Positions 34,400 through 45,825 of a DNA stretch of 64,000 nt are shown here, piece after piece. Under the pieces are notes generated by a model. It made no database searches. It was not told the origin of the DNA and worked only from the letters and a program-made list of their open reading frames with translations. The number at the start of each line of letters is the position of its first letter. The stretch's first letter is position 1. The stretch spans positions 4,659,169-4,723,168 of the forward strand of contig JARUPZ010000004.1 of NCBI GenBank assembly GCA_031213475.1, read 5' to 3'. This DNA comes from Nereocystis luetkeana (taxonomy: Eukaryota > Sar > Phaeophyceae > Laminariales > Laminariaceae). A program made the position numbers and the translations under genes.

Positions 34400-35245
34400 G
34401 CGTAGCCCTAAACTCCCACGCAGGGTGCAGCGATAGAGATGCAGCGAGCTTCCGAGCTTAGTGATGACGGCGCTCGCCATGTGGTTGGTGAGACGCAGAG
34501 GGATCAGCCCCTGGGCTTGCGGTGGCCTTGTAATTTTGTTTAGGGGCCGCGGATGGTCTACTCTGTACGACATACGGGCCGCCGTACCTCGCACCGTCAT
34601 CTTATTGGTGACGTTGGTGAGGCTACACTCAAAACGTCCTCCTTGACGGCTCTTTTCTCAGCCATCGTAAGGGATTTGGTCCAACTCAGAGATGCTGCAG
34701 TCGTTGGAATTTGAGGAGCAGGAGCCATTAGCGTGCGTGCGAAGGGCTGCATGGGGCATGCCGTACGCCGATGACGCAGGAATTGCCTCGAAGGCGGCTG
34801 GGGGGCTCGTGAAAATGATGACGACAGCTATTGATCTTGACTGTCTTCAAAAGCAGCAGGCCTCACTGTGTCGGAAAAGAAGACAGAGACAATGCTTCAA
34901 CGAACACCAAAGCAGACAACTCTCGCACCACCGCTCGTCGGCGAAGCAGCACGCCAGAGGTACAAGCAGGTGGCCCAGTTCTTATACCTTGGCGGTATTG
35001 TCCACGATAACGCTGACCTCTCGCGCGAAATCGACCGACGGATCCGTCTCATGCGAGCATGCCTCAAACGAGCCGGCCCGGAATTGCATGATAGGACGAC
35101 CGCCCCGCAAAGCGTGAAAGTCCGGATGTTAAAGGCCGAGGTGATTGAGACCCTGCTGTACGAGTATGTGACGTGGACCCTCAGGGTGGAACACTTTGCC
35201 AAGTGTCGAACGTGCCTGTCGTATCCAGTATGATGACATCTCATT
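34400..35245 (+). pseudogene. LINE-A copy 2, reverse transcriptase fragment
   Basis: Three frames carry consecutive pieces of the LINE-A reverse transcriptase. FSAIVRDLVQLRD lies near 34655. ACVRRAAWGMPYADDAGIAS, with an intact YADD catalytic motif, lies at about 34732-34790. The frame from 34868 reads SEKKTETML, then YKQVAQFLYLGGIVHDNADL, IDRRIRLMRACLKRAGPEL and LKAEVIETLLYEYVTWTL. A stop near 35233 and frameshifts near 34700 and 34850 make it non-functional. The N-terminal fingers and endonuclease are absent or unrecognisable. This copy is better preserved at the active site than the one at 2.8-4.5 kb. Confidence 0.8.
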
Positions 35246-35316
35246 GCCTTGCCCACCGTGCTTACTGCTTACCTGGTACGTGGCAACGTAGTATCTCTGT
35301 GGCGTAGCTTTGTGAC

Positions 35317-35400
35317 CACAGAACTTGTATCTCTTCTGGGATTGAAGAACGGGCACGGACACCGGTTGTGCTGGATGTCGACGGGTAGAACGAACTGTTT
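35317..35400 (-). repeat. Element C fragment
   Basis: ACCACAGAACTTGTATCTCT, TTGAAGAACGGGCACGGACA and CTGGATGTCGACGGGTAGAA match C1 near 32000-32070. A second solo fragment lies at 60520-60625. Confidence 0.65.
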
Positions 35401-36066
35401 AATGTGAAGAACCCACACACGCAACGAATCATCTTCCATTTATTTCCTGTAGATCGAGTCAAAGTGGAAGATAGAACCTAGGAAATTTGCAGTTCGTCAA
35501 GAGGTTCTGAATGGTTCACATGTTTGGCAAGAAGGTATTGGGCGTCTTGGGCAGGACGTGGAAGATTGAATTCGAGGAAATCTGGGGTTTTGTGGAGAGG
35601 TATTGAAGCGTTGAAAAATGGGATGGGCAAGAGGGTCATGGAATTGACGACGGGTTCAGTGTTGAACGGGGGAGACAGAGGCAGGGAAGGGTTGATTGAG
35701 AACGTCAGAATACCCCCCAGTACGGAGCTTTACTCGAGGGTGTAGATGAGCTGGGGCCTGGTGAGTTTGAACTATATCAAATGCTGACCACGGGTGAACA
35801 GCAACTGGGGAGAAATATATTGGTAAAAAAACTATTTTCTTCGAACAAAAGCAAGGTCACGGACGACCCTTCAAGAATCTGTAGTTGAGGTGCCAGTACC
35901 ACTCTTATTAACAGTAGGTAGGATTTCATCGAAAAATAAATCGACTTCGAATTAGCCAAAAGGTATCATTTAAAATATTTTTATAACGTTCTGGGTTATT
36001 CTAATACTTCGTCACGCCCCCCCCCCAACGTTTTGGGCGCCAAACCTCAATACGCCTAACTTAACG
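35401..36066. other. Unassigned sequence
   Basis: No gene or repeat is recognised. Confidence 0.5.
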
Positions 36067-36432
36067 GACATCTATTACTTTTTTTCTTTTTTTTTTTGCT
36101 CATCCCATTTATTATCTTCGCACATCTTCTTCTCTCTCTCCTTCCAACTCGTAACGCAGATCCGGGGTCACATAGCAAGCTATTCTCCCCCCTTCCCGCT
36201 ACGGTACGTGCCTTCATTTTTATCGCGAGAAGATTTCAGCCTTTTTTTCTTCCCTCGTCGACTCGCATCGAATTGTGCCTACCCACGCTGCAAGGCGCTC
36301 TCAACAATTAAATCCTTTTGACCTTTTATTTTTGCAAATGAAGCCAAAAGTCCGACCCACCTAGGGCTCGAACGCAGGACTCAATCACAAGTAGAATTCG
36401 AGGTTAACCACTTGAACCACCGAGGCGATATG
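36067..36432 (-). mobile_element. SINE1 copy a, full length
   Basis: Read on the minus strand it begins TCGCCTCGGTGGTTCAAGTG (A box), has GCGTTCGAGCCCTAGG (B box) and an A-rich linker. The core contains GAGTCGACGAGGGAAG, GGCTGAAATCTTCTCGCGAT and GAAGGCACGTACCG. It ends in a purine-rich tail and an A run (T run at 36078-36098 on the plus strand). It is non-coding and depends on a LINE for movement. Confidence 0.85.
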
Positions 36433-37764
36433 TAGTCTATCAGCATTTGTTTCGTGTATAAATACGTCAGCGTAACAGTTCAACTACCCGCCTGGAGACC
36501 AGCCATATTTCGGTGCTAGGCGGTTTTGCATCCATCCGCGTGATCCACGAACGGTGGCGGAGTTTGGGGTTTGACTTATTTCGTCTTTAGCCCAAATCTG
36601 GAAAATTTGCGACCCCTCAATCACCTCAAAGTCGAGGTCTAGGCCTCTGTTGGTAAAACGCGCAGACGGCTGAGGCCGGATCTTGTGCAATTTTTTTTGA
36701 GGTGATTATATGACTGTTTACGGAGGCTTGGGGGTATCTGGTCCCATATCTCATCAGATTTTATCAAAATCACGTCTTATGGGGCCTGTTTGGTGGAAAC
36801 AATGTTCCTCCGAGATTTTATCACTCCTGAAATTCCATGAAATGATTGTTTTTGGCTGCCTTTTCTGATCAACTCTGAAAGTGATAAAATTTGGCTGCGC
36901 ACAAGACCTCGGTGGCATTATACAGTTTTGTTTAGGTTATAGACTGGGTTCATGACGGGTCACGACGCTACATGCTTGGTTACGCTTGTACACAGCTGGG
37001 CTCCAACACTACTTGTGCATCGGCCACCACGGAGAGGGAGGGCATCAGTACCTTGGCCACCATCGTGTCCCTTGCGGCCGCCCAACTGCAGCTGCTGCTC
37101 TAGGCAAAACAACTATGGAAACAAATAGGACGAAACTACAGCAGCAGCAGTATCAAAACAATCGAACGGTATTTTTCTGACTACGACCGCCGCAAGCAGC
37201 TCATGCTCCGCGAAGGCGAGAGCTCCTTGCTGGTCCAGCGACTAGCAAAGCCCTTACGCAGCTCCCCAGGGGGTTCCACATTCCGCTGCTTCCTTCGAGG
37301 AGCTGGTGGTGAAGGTTGATCGCCCAACCCGGCGTGAGCGACTCTCGTTCGTGCCGTGGTCCACGTGGAGTTCAAAATGTCGGTAGTGTTCTGTTTTTTT
37401 AGTTCTCCCGTGAAATAAAACAAAAATCACGATAAGACGGCACATGGCGCACCGATCTGGTGTGGCTTTTTGCCGGTGGAAAATCCGACTTTCCGCCTTT
37501 TTCAATCACTCAATTTTTTTTGCATAAGACCCAGCCCAATTCCGAAAAAAAACACAAACTGCTGTAGATGAGCTGTACCCCTCGCTGTCGAAGCCGCTAA
37601 AGGTAGCGACTCGATTTTAATGTCCAAAATAAACAATCCTGCTAATGTTAGACGTACCCGGGAACCCGGGGATGGGCGGTCGATAGAGGTCCTCCGAAAA
37701 CACATGTCTAGTACCGAGGCGTGGACACCTGCTGATACGAGTAGCTGCCTCGAGTATGGTAGGG
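36433..37764. other. Unassigned sequence
   Basis: No gene is recognised. The AT-rich part with repeated GATTTTATCA and TCTGATCAACTC words at 36730-36900 may be an old element. A CCCGGGAACCCGGGG palindrome lies near 37658. Confidence 0.45.
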
Positions 37765-37925
37765 TTTACATTCTGCGAGTGAGTGAGGATTATCAGGAAG
37801 GGGTGTTTTTGACTTAATAGAAGGGTAGCGCGGTCTGCACTTCGAAATCGTTGTCCGCACTTTGAGAATCATACGGTAGTAGTAGCTGGACGCAGGCGTG
37901 GACACCTACCTGCTGCTGGTAGTGG
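37765..37925 (-). repeat. Element D fragment, inverted
   Basis: GCGGTCTGCACTTCGAAATC followed by GTTGTCCGCA is the reverse complement of the GCGGACGACGATTCCGAAGT segment of D copies. Confidence 0.55.
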
Positions 37926-38114
37926 ATATTGTCGGAGGTTTTGTGGTTGGCGTTTAAAGTCGACCTTCCGACCCCGACCCTGACCCTACGTAACCTTCGC
38001 CCGAACCCTATGCTACCAGTGATCGGGTTTCTGTTTTTCAGTTTGAAACTTGTTCTGCCTCTTCCAGAACATGCGGACAGGGTCGGAACGTGTGCGTGTT
38101 CTTCACAGCAAACC

Positions 38115-38342
38115 AGCACCTTTAACAATCTGGGAGAAGGGATCTTTAGGTTGGTAGGCTGTTCGGATGTTGTGGTTCCTGTTGGGATCAAGGCACGGGC
38201 GAAGACCCAATCAACCCCTGACTCTAACCCTACCCCTAACCCTAACCCTAACCCTGACCCCAAACCGCAGCCGAAACGGGCCGAAACTCGCCATAACCGC
38301 GGCTACGCCGAGTTTGCATCGAACCAGGAAATTTCTCAGAAT
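38115..38342 (+). mobile_element. Element D copy 3, left part
   Basis: It begins AACAATCTGGGAGAAGGGAT and has the GGTAGGCTGTTCGGATGTTG landmark, a CCCTAACCCTAACCCTAACC tract (38220-38262) and GCATCGAACCAGGAAATTTC. It is interrupted at 38343 by a TIR element and resumes at 38863. Confidence 0.8.
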
Positions 38343-38862
38343 CTAGACAAAACGGAAAAATGGGAACGAAACAAAAAATGGGAACGGACGGTTTTTTTTA
38401 GAAAGCAAACCAATTGTGTACAACTCCAAGAAAAAAAGTTGACAGTCCTGTGGGGCTGTACAGCAGCCTTCGAATGAGCTGTCGAAAAATGGGAACGAAA
38501 CAAAAAATGGGAACGGACGGTTTTTTTTAGAAAGCAAACCAATTGTGTACAACTCCAAGAAAAAAGTTGACAGTCCTGTGGGGCTGTACAGCAGCCTTCG
38601 AATGAGCTGTCGCTCAGGCAGGAAGTCCTCGGCATCGCCGCGGTAGCCAGCATCTAGAGAAATCACAATAGAGCCAGCGTATATCGCTTTTTGCGCCCAC
38701 CCGAAGGCACGAGATGGAGCATGACCGTTCTGACGAGCTCCTCTCACAGGGCTGGCCAAGGGGTTTCGCAGGATCATTTGGGTTCTCTGATACACCACAT
38801 GGTTCTGGAGATACGGCTTGGTTCTCATTTTAGGCTTCGTTCCCATTTTTCAGATTTGTCTG
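38343..38862. mobile_element. 520-bp TIR element inserted in D copy 3
   Basis: The left end TAGACAAAACGGAAAAATGG plus GAACGAA is the imperfect inverted repeat of the right end TTCGTTCCCATTTTTCAGAT plus TTGTCTG (38836-38862). D sequence continues on both sides, which proves an insertion. It contains a 129-bp tandem duplication and no protein-coding frame of note. Confidence 0.8.
38355..38611 (+). repeat. 129-bp tandem duplication
   Basis: Units 38355-38483 and 38484-38611 are identical except for one base in an A run, so the duplication is very recent. Each unit starts GAAAAATGGGAACGAAAC, the subterminal sequence of the host TIR element. Confidence 0.9.
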
Positions 38863-38955
38863 TTAGATGCGGACGACAATTCCGAAGTGCAGACCACGCT
38901 ACACATTTTTCATGAGAAAAACATCCCGAAAGATTCCTTCTCCGCGACTGCTAAA
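38863..38955 (+). mobile_element. Element D copy 3, right part
   Basis: GATGCGGACGACAATTCCGA, GTGCAGACCACGCTACACAT and GATTCCTTCTCCGCGACTGC complete D copy 3 after the insertion. Confidence 0.75.
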
Positions 38956-39152
38956 CCTACTCATTATTTCTACCTGTCGATATCCCGCAACACCAGTGTC
39001 CGTGCCTTTTATTCAACCCTAAAAGACAGCCACTAAATTGTCTGGTGTCACAACACCTCGCCGCAGAGATATTGCGGTGAGATCGTCGCTAGGGCAAATA
39101 ACCAGAATAGGAGTAGCGTGCACCTACTTGTTATACCAGGTATATCGTACTG
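38956..39152. other. Element C scrap and unassigned bases
   Basis: TCTACCTGTCGATATCCCGC and CCAGTGTCCGTGCC near 38970-39005 match element C. An exact TACCAGGTA lies at 39134-39142, just before SINE2. Confidence 0.5.
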
Positions 39153-39490
39153 GCGTCCCCGATGGCTTGGTAGTAGGTGGTCCGCGTGCCTATCAAGATC
39201 AATTCGTAGATTCAAGTCTCACCGAGTGCAAGTTCGTAGTGATATTTTCTTGCATACACAATGATTAGCGGAAAGCGCGAGAGCGTGAGTTAGCTACATT
39301 TCGATGAAAATCGACGAGCAGTGGGAAGGGCTGAACACTAGACGCGACATAAATAAAGGCACGTACCGAGGGGAAGAAGGGACGACATCTGTGACCATGG
39401 CTTGTCCAGAAGATCGCTGAGGGTAAAACTTCCTACCGGATACGAGTTAGGCTGGAAAGTAAAAAAGTGATGAAAATAAAAAATAAAGAT
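39153..39490 (+). mobile_element. SINE2 copy 2, full length
   Basis: The head is GCGTCCCCGATGGCTTGGTA (A box) and GATTCAAGTCTCACC (B box). The core has AATCGACGAGCAGTGGGAAG, GGCTGAACACTAGACGCGAC, AAAGGCACGTACCGAGGGGA and TCTGTGACCATGGCTTGTCC. It ends TACGAGTTAGGCTGGAAAGT and an A/T-rich tail. The core is shared with SINE1 although the heads differ. Confidence 0.85.
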
Positions 39491-40284
39491 AGAGGATAGT
39501 CATCAGCGTGATCACACTACTAGGTGGTTGCACCAGAGTCGTTCTCCCGAGCACGGCCACATAAGCGCCACCTTTCGAACCATATATCTATATTATGTTC
39601 TACCCAACAACGCAAGTAATTGTATTTCACTCACTATATTAATAGTAATATTTGTCATCATCTATCTACGAGACAATTCACGAGACGTTTCATCACCAGC
39701 TACATTCCATGAGATGGCATGACCTTGCATTGCCCCTGCTGCTTGCTGTGCTTGTTAAAGTAGATCTACCGACATCGAAATAAATGATGTACGAGCGGAT
39801 GCGACAGTCTTCTGTAAATTTCAACATTATCGTACTAGGCACGACAAACACATTCTATGAAAGAGAGAGAACGAAAGAAACAAAGAAATGACCGAAAATC
39901 TGAGCGAAATGAAACGAATATAATACAAAAGAATGTCGTGCCTCCCCGTAGGAGATGTGGCGGACAATACAGAACGAGGTCACGAATATATACCAATGTA
40001 AACAGAGTAGAGGGGGGATATCAAGCTAACCGAAGCACGAATAAATAAGCACGATAAGCACCCTCCAGGCAGCCGCAGCAGCAGTGTGTACTGTAGTACG
40101 AGCAGCCTAGGCAGGTTTTACCCACTAGTCGATCTGGTACCTTGCTGCCTTGTCTGCGGTCTCCCTCCTGCGTTCATCAACCATGTCCCATCCCCTTAGA
40201 CGGCGCGACAGACAATACAAAAAACCAGCAAAGCAGGCTCGTCATCCACTCACACCCATTCCGGGAACGGTTTGAATCTACCAG
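39491..40284. other. Unassigned sequence
   Basis: A purine-rich GAAAGAGAGAGAACGAAAG stretch lies at 39857-39910. No gene is recognised. Confidence 0.5.
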
Positions 40285-40400
40285 CAGTAGCATTCCTAGG
40301 GTTCGAGCACCCTTCCTTGTGTCACCACGGACTCCTTAATGCGAGGAGATCATTTTTCCATGCCCATCTCGTCCCCAAAATGAGAACAACAACTCAACGT
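40285..40400 (+). mobile_element. Element E, 3' end of a further copy
   Basis: TTCCTAGGGTTCGAGCACCC, GTGTCACCACGGACTCCTTA and GAGAACAACAACTCAACG match the AAC-side end of E. It sits head-to-tail with the E copy that starts just after it. Confidence 0.6.
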
Positions 40401-40404
40401 ATAC

Positions 40405-41108
40405 CTCCGATCCCCTCGTTGCCTCGGCAAGGCACGCTGCGAGGCGTATCAGGCTTACAAAGGGTGGGGTGGGTCTTGGTGGCGGATGTAAGGCCGGACC
40501 CACCCTCAAGGAATGATACTTTCTCGCTGCTGCGTGTGGCCACGAGGCTTAAGCGTGGCAGTAGAGTTGGGTCGTTCGTGGTGCGCCAGGCACGGAGACC
40601 CACGATTCGCGCATCATTTTTTGGCAGCAGCAGCAGAGCAGCAATGCTCAATCGGGATGTCCGTGCGCGGGGGTAGGTGCCGCGACAGGCCAAACTACGG
40701 CGCAAAAAATCTGCGCCGGCAAGAGGCTGGGCTCGAGGACGAAGGAGAACTGGGGGGCGTCGACGAGCGGGGAATATACGGATTGAACTCACCCTGGGCG
40801 AGAACGTCTGGTTTTCAGATCAGAACCTCAAGTGCGAGGAGGACTTTGTTTTTTTGGGGGGGGGAGAAGGAGAACCGACTGGAAGGGAATGACAACGAGA
40901 GCACGTGCAGAAGAGTGGGGTGATTCAGCTTAGGCGGTGACGCGGCCATGTAGAACGGCAGCTGGACGGCACACGGAGACCCACGACCGGCGCGCACACG
41001 ATCACGAGAACAGCAGTCATCATTTTGATTCTGCTTTTGAACGTGCATGTAATTTACGTCACTAGTCTTTGCAGTGTTTACGAGTTGTGTATTCTTCATG
41101 AGGAATCT
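40405..41108 (+). mobile_element. Element E copy 4, left part
   Basis: A diverged copy of the first half of E (CCCCTCGTTGCCTCGGCAAG, AGAGTTGGGTCGTTCGTGGT, GAGCAGCAATGCTCAATCGG, GACTGGAAGGGAATG). A frame here reads NLKCEEDFVFLGGGEGEPTG, related to the LINE-B segment also found at 59930-60200. It stops at 41108, where a 2.2-kb insertion begins. Confidence 0.75.
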
Positions 41109-43345
41109 CAACAACGACACCACCCTTCCACGTCACCGCCCACGACGTTTCCGTGCCCGTTGAGCGTTTTAAAGTATAAGGTCGACCAGATTTCCCGCCA
41201 GCGGTCCGTACTGGAAAGCCTTTCTCCGGCCGTCTCGGGAACGTGAACCAGACCGTCTTCACTCCTGCCAACAAATCCATAACTACTTGGTCGACGCGCC
41301 CCCGCGACTTCAACAGGCGTACAGGGTGTACCTATTTATGCGCGTGGGTGCCGCTTAACTCGAGCTCGCCCGCGACAAAGGCGCCCGTCTTCTACCTCCT
41401 GGATATAGCTACGTCAACCAGAAAACGTGGACTCCACGTTTTACCGGCACCATCCAGCCTGTCCACGCCCACTTCTGGTGGTGCATGGCCCAATACACCT
41501 TTAGTGGCTCGAAAACAGTTCCGCGTCCACTTCAACTCTTGGGCAGCACTTTGTTCGTTTCTTGGACGACCCCGGACCGGTCAGGCTCGCGCTATCTTCT
41601 GCTCGGAGTTGTACTGCTCGGTATAGTACGGAGGCGTTCGCGGCTCGTCAAGTGCACCAAGGGAGCTCTCTTATGCGAGGTATGGCGCGCAACATCGACG
41701 CGTCTCGCGGAACGGAATGAGCTGGCCCTGCCGACTTGAACACGTCCCCGTAGCCATTTCTAGGTTTCACAAGCTTGTCTTCTGTTTTCACTCGGGCTGG
41801 CGTTGGGATCGTGTCACTATCTTTGTGGTTTGTTTGACTCGTTGTGCTGCAGGTTTGCCGTTTCTTGAACGTTCCACGAATTTCCCCGAATCCTTCAGTG
41901 CTTTCCCGGCTTTCACGGTAACCGACTGCTGAGTTCTTGCGCCGAATGGGCCCACGGTTGGCTTAACTTCCACCTCCCTGCAATGGGCTCACACCTCTTT
42001 TGCGTTCTGTATCTGCGTATGATTGTTTTCGCCCCCTTTTCGAGAGCAGCAGAAACGTTAGTTCGCTTCGTGTTTCCTTCTTGCGACATGTTGCAATTCG
42101 TCGGGACCCGCGTGCCCATTTGTACCAGCCTCTGTTTTCTTTGTTGTATGTGTTGGCCTATCTCTGATTTTCCCGAGACCGTGTTCGTGAGGCTTTGTTT
42201 TGCGCATCTTACGTGTTGCCCCAGGTTTGGGTCTAACCAGATTTGCCGTTCATGCGCTTCCCCCTCGCCTTCTCGGTACCCCCAAGCAGGCCGAGGTGAT
42301 AGGTTTCGATATCCAGCGACAGTTTGCATCCCGCCCTCTCCCGCGCGGTATTACGTACGTAGGCCGGGGAGATGTTTACTCTTTGTCTCGTTTGAGGCTA
42401 AGGGCGCTCAGTGCTGACGACATCTCGCACACACACACATCCTTTCCGCCCTCTTTCCGGGAGATCGGGTCTTGACTGTCTCGGGTTCTCTCATGACGTG
42501 ATTTCCTGTTCTCCGACACGGCTGCCACCGTTCGATTGGGTTCCGTCGAGCCAGTGTATGTTCCGTTGCGTGCCCCCCTCGTTTGTTTTTCATATCTTCG
42601 AAGCACCCGGTGCCTTCGCAGTCGGTAGCGTAGTAGGTAACACGTTTTTTTATCCTTCGTGTTTTGCTCTCAGGTAGTTCTAACAAGTATATTGCTCGGG
42701 TAGCCTCGGCTAATATCGCTCCTGGTTACGCCAGCCACACCGCTTCCTCGCGTTTTGTTCCTCGATTTAGCGTCCGGGTAGCTCTGACTTGTTTTTCCTA
42801 CTTCCGCGTACTCGTTTTGTTCGACTTCTTGTTGTCTGATTCGTATGTGTGTAATCGGTTTCAGCCCTACACATTAGAGTGTGGGAGCGGAGTGTGAAGC
42901 GCCGCATCTTCGATCTGCTCTCCGAATTCTCCGGATTGGTGTAGCTCGTGCCTGAGGTTTGTCTGAATCTGCATACACAGCCCTTTTGGAAAGGGCCCGT
43001 GTTATGGTATTATATATATCCACTCCGTGCTGCGGCATTCTGATTTGTAGCAAACGTTCCCTCATCATACCTGACGGGCGTTAGGCCTTGCTCATTCACC
43101 CAGAAGACACCTCCTGGCGAAGCAAGCAACACCTAATACAAGAGCCTAGATCAACCTCCTAACATCGATAAGCACCTTGTGTGAGTGACCAGAGCAGAGC
43201 CAAAGGCATCACCTGCTACGTAGTAGTATGTAGTCAGTCCCTAGGTCGATGCTGCCTTTGCTTAACCCTTGTAGGACTGCATTCGCATTTTGGAGTTTGT
43301 CCCCAAATGTCCCCAAAACGGGACTGCTGCGGTTCTAACCCCCTC
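41109..43345. mobile_element. 2.2-kb insertion splitting E copy 4
   Basis: E sequence ends ...GAGGAATCTCAA at the left and resumes CTCAATCACCAGGGGCATGG at the right, so CTCAA may be a target duplication. Several frames of 70 to 144 codons exist on both strands (for example 41243-41626 plus, 41913-42329 minus), but none shows a recognisable domain. No long terminal repeats or inverted repeats were found by eye. The right end holds a MITE2 copy. Confidence 0.45.
43265..43345. mobile_element. MITE2 copy C, short loop
   Basis: CCCTTGTAGGACTGCATTCG and AAAACGGGACTGCTGCGGTT are diverged inverted ends of the hairpin also seen at 44856-44942 and 58478-58566. Confidence 0.65.
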
Positions 43346-43895
43346 AATCACCAGGGGCATGGTATCATAGCTGTGCTACACCTTTTTTTTGTCAGACAGT
43401 CCGGGGAAGACATGGCGATCGTCGATATTCGTTTGGGGGTTAAGGCTCGATTCCTCTATGCCCACTGACTGTGTGTCCGCGTAACTCCGACAGCACACTA
43501 GGCAGCAGGCAGGCGTGTTCCACTCTGCGGCGGGCAGACGTGTTCCTCTCTGTGTTCACGAAAACCGTGCGTCTCGTCCGGTGGAGGCAGCACTCCAGAC
43601 CGCAAACACAGTATAGTCAGTGACCACCAGTTGGTTATTAGTTGTGGGAACGGGGGCAACTCAATGCTGTAGTTAGTTGAGTGGATATCCGCGACCATGT
43701 TACTGCAGTTTAGTTTGCAGATTGATGTCATTCCATGCGTGCGCCTTTTTCTTCTCGCCTGTTTTTGAGGTGGGAATAAGCGTCGTGCTTCCCAGCCGCG
43801 TTTTTTTTTTTTTTTTTGAATGGTTTTTCGGATTTCGCTAGGGCTCGAGCACCTTCGTATAACCACGGACTCCTTGATTTCAGAGTAAGGTTCGC
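43346..43895 (+). mobile_element. Element E copy 4, right part
   Basis: GGCATGGTATCATAGCTGTG, ATGGCGATCGTCGATATTCG, GTGGGAACGGGGGCAACTC and CTAGGGCTCGAGCACCTTCG are the second half of E. It carries a poly-T expansion near 43800. Confidence 0.7.
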
Positions 43896-44852
43896 TCTTA
43901 AGACCTATGCCAATGGTACAGCAAAGTTGCAATAAAAAGTTTGAATTTCAAAGATACTCGCCAAAAAAAAACAGAACACCCTTCCTATGGGCCACGTAAA
44001 AAAAAAAAAGTTCCTAACTTTTGGAAAAGCCCGAAAAAAGCAAATCTGGGGCCGATGTTGCGCCAACATCGGCTTGAGAAAACCTCAGGCCGATCTTTGG
44101 TTCGAAGCGGCGAGATTCCGAGTCCTCGACGGACATCGATCAACAAAACCAACGATTGCGTCATGAATTCTGAACGGAGTGCGCTCGTTAGGGGCTCCGA
44201 CCCACCCTAGGGTCACCGTCTTCACACCATGGCCGGTGTCATGTGGCGGGAGCTGACCAGGCGTGTGATAAAAAAACATTTATCCGCTGGTTTGCACAAA
44301 ATGGAAGACAAAACTGCTCCATCCGTCTCGAATGGCCAAAAATAGACTTTTTTTCAGGTTTGGGAGGATACCGTAGGACGCCGCCGGCAAGCTCTCGCCC
44401 CCTAGACCAAGGATCCACCTGATATCTTCGAGGCCGTCATCTATATTCGTTGGGCTTACCAGGTACCGAGTGGGTTGGCCGTGGGCTGAGTCTATGTCGA
44501 GATCGAGCGTCGATCGTCGCACGAGCTGGTTTCGATCACCGTGTTGACAATTTGCAACCAGAAAAACACAAATTGCGCCGCCTGCAGCCGTGGGGGGAAA
44601 AAAAAGAAAAAAACAAACATTTTTCTCTTTTTTTCCCACAGCGGCGGTAGGAGAAAATTGTCGGCTGTTTTTTGAAAGCGATAGATTTAAAAAAAAACTT
44701 TTGAACTTCGCGTTTCCATTGGCATAGGTCTATGAGGGTTGTTTTCTAGTGTTTTTTCATAATTTTCCCGAACTTTCGGTTTTTCTTCGTTTTTTCCTGT
44801 TTAAAATAATATACCGAACTTCGTGAAATTACAGAAGAAAAAACTGAAAAAC
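43896..44852. other. Unassigned; two hairpins
   Basis: GCCGATGTTG (44051-44060) pairs perfectly with CAACATCGGC (44064-44073). A longer imperfect hairpin spans about 44577-44647, with GTGGGGGGAAAAAAAAG opposite CTTTTTTTCCCAC. An exact TACCAGGTA lies at 44457-44465. No gene is recognised. Confidence 0.55.
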
Positions 44853-44855
44853 ACC

Positions 44856-44942
44856 CCCTTTAGAACCGCAGTCTCGTTTTGGGGACAAACCACTCAATTT
44901 TTAAGTAGTTTGTCCCCAAAACGGGACTGCGGTTCTAAAGGG
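44856..44942. mobile_element. MITE2 copy A, 35-bp inverted repeats
   Basis: The left arm 44856-44890 and right arm 44908-44942 (GTTTGTCCCCAAAACGGGAC onward) are reverse complements with one mismatch around a 17-base loop. The whole element is one hairpin. Confidence 0.85.
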
Positions 44943-44962
44943 GCTAACATCGACCCTTAGTG

Positions 44963-45070
44963 ATAACAACAACAACAACAACAACAACAACGACAACAAA
45001 CATGAATGCATCGACACGATGAATCCCTTAGTCGCGGGGCAGGCTTCGATGACTCTGCAGTGGCACATTA
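44963..45070. repeat. (AAC)n tract with element-end sequence
   Basis: An (AAC)n run is followed by GTCGCGGGGCAGGCTTCGAT and CTCTGCAGTGG, the same sequence type that follows the (GTT)n run near 28500. Confidence 0.5.
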
Positions 45071-45310
45071 CCTTAGGGGAGTGCCTCACGGGAGGGAACA
45101 ACAGGAAAATATGCTCCTCCTGGTCTGGAGCGTCCGCCGAAAAGAGAAAACGACACACCACACCTCCAGACCGAGGTCGGAAAGGAAAACCGTTGGGGCC
45201 GTTACTCGTGATAACATACATGATGAAATTAGAGAATGGGTTTACTCTTCATCATGTTGTTGTTATTTTTCCTCGCTTTCGCAGTTCTATAAACTGTAGC
45301 CCCCCTCCTG

Positions 45311-45659
45311 TCTTTTTTTTTTTTTTTTTTTTCCATCCCATTCATTATCTTCGCACATCTTCTTCTCTCTCTCCTTCCAACTCGTAACTCAGATCCGGGG
45401 TCACATAGCAGGCTCTTCTCCCCCCTTCCCGCTACGGTACGTGCCTTCATTTTTATCGCGAGAAGATTTCAGCCTTTTCTTCCCTCGTCGACTCGCATCG
45501 AATTGTTGTGCCTACCCACGCTGCAAGGCGCTCTCAACAATTGAATCCCTTTTTTTTATTTTTGCAAATAAAGTCAAAGTCCGACCCTCCTAGGGCTCGA
45601 ACCCAGGACTCAAACAAGTAGGATTCGAGGTTAACCACTTGAACCACCGGGGCGACCGG
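45311..45659 (-). mobile_element. SINE1 copy b
   Basis: Full-length minus-strand copy with a long A tail (T run from 45314), the core and a tRNA-like head ending GGTTAACCACTTGAACCACC at 45632-45651. It is nearly identical to copy c, which faces it 166 bases downstream. Confidence 0.85.
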
Positions 45660-45825
45660 ATTGGAAGACATACAGTACGAAGCGAAAACTAATTAGGTGA
45701 CGTTCACATAGTTTTTCCCGGGCGCCCGTGACCTGGTATGGATTTCGTCGCCGGCTGTTGTTACAAGTGTTTCATAAAAGCATAAAAAAGCCTGGAGTGA
45801 GATCAGTCTAATACTTGCCAAGTAG

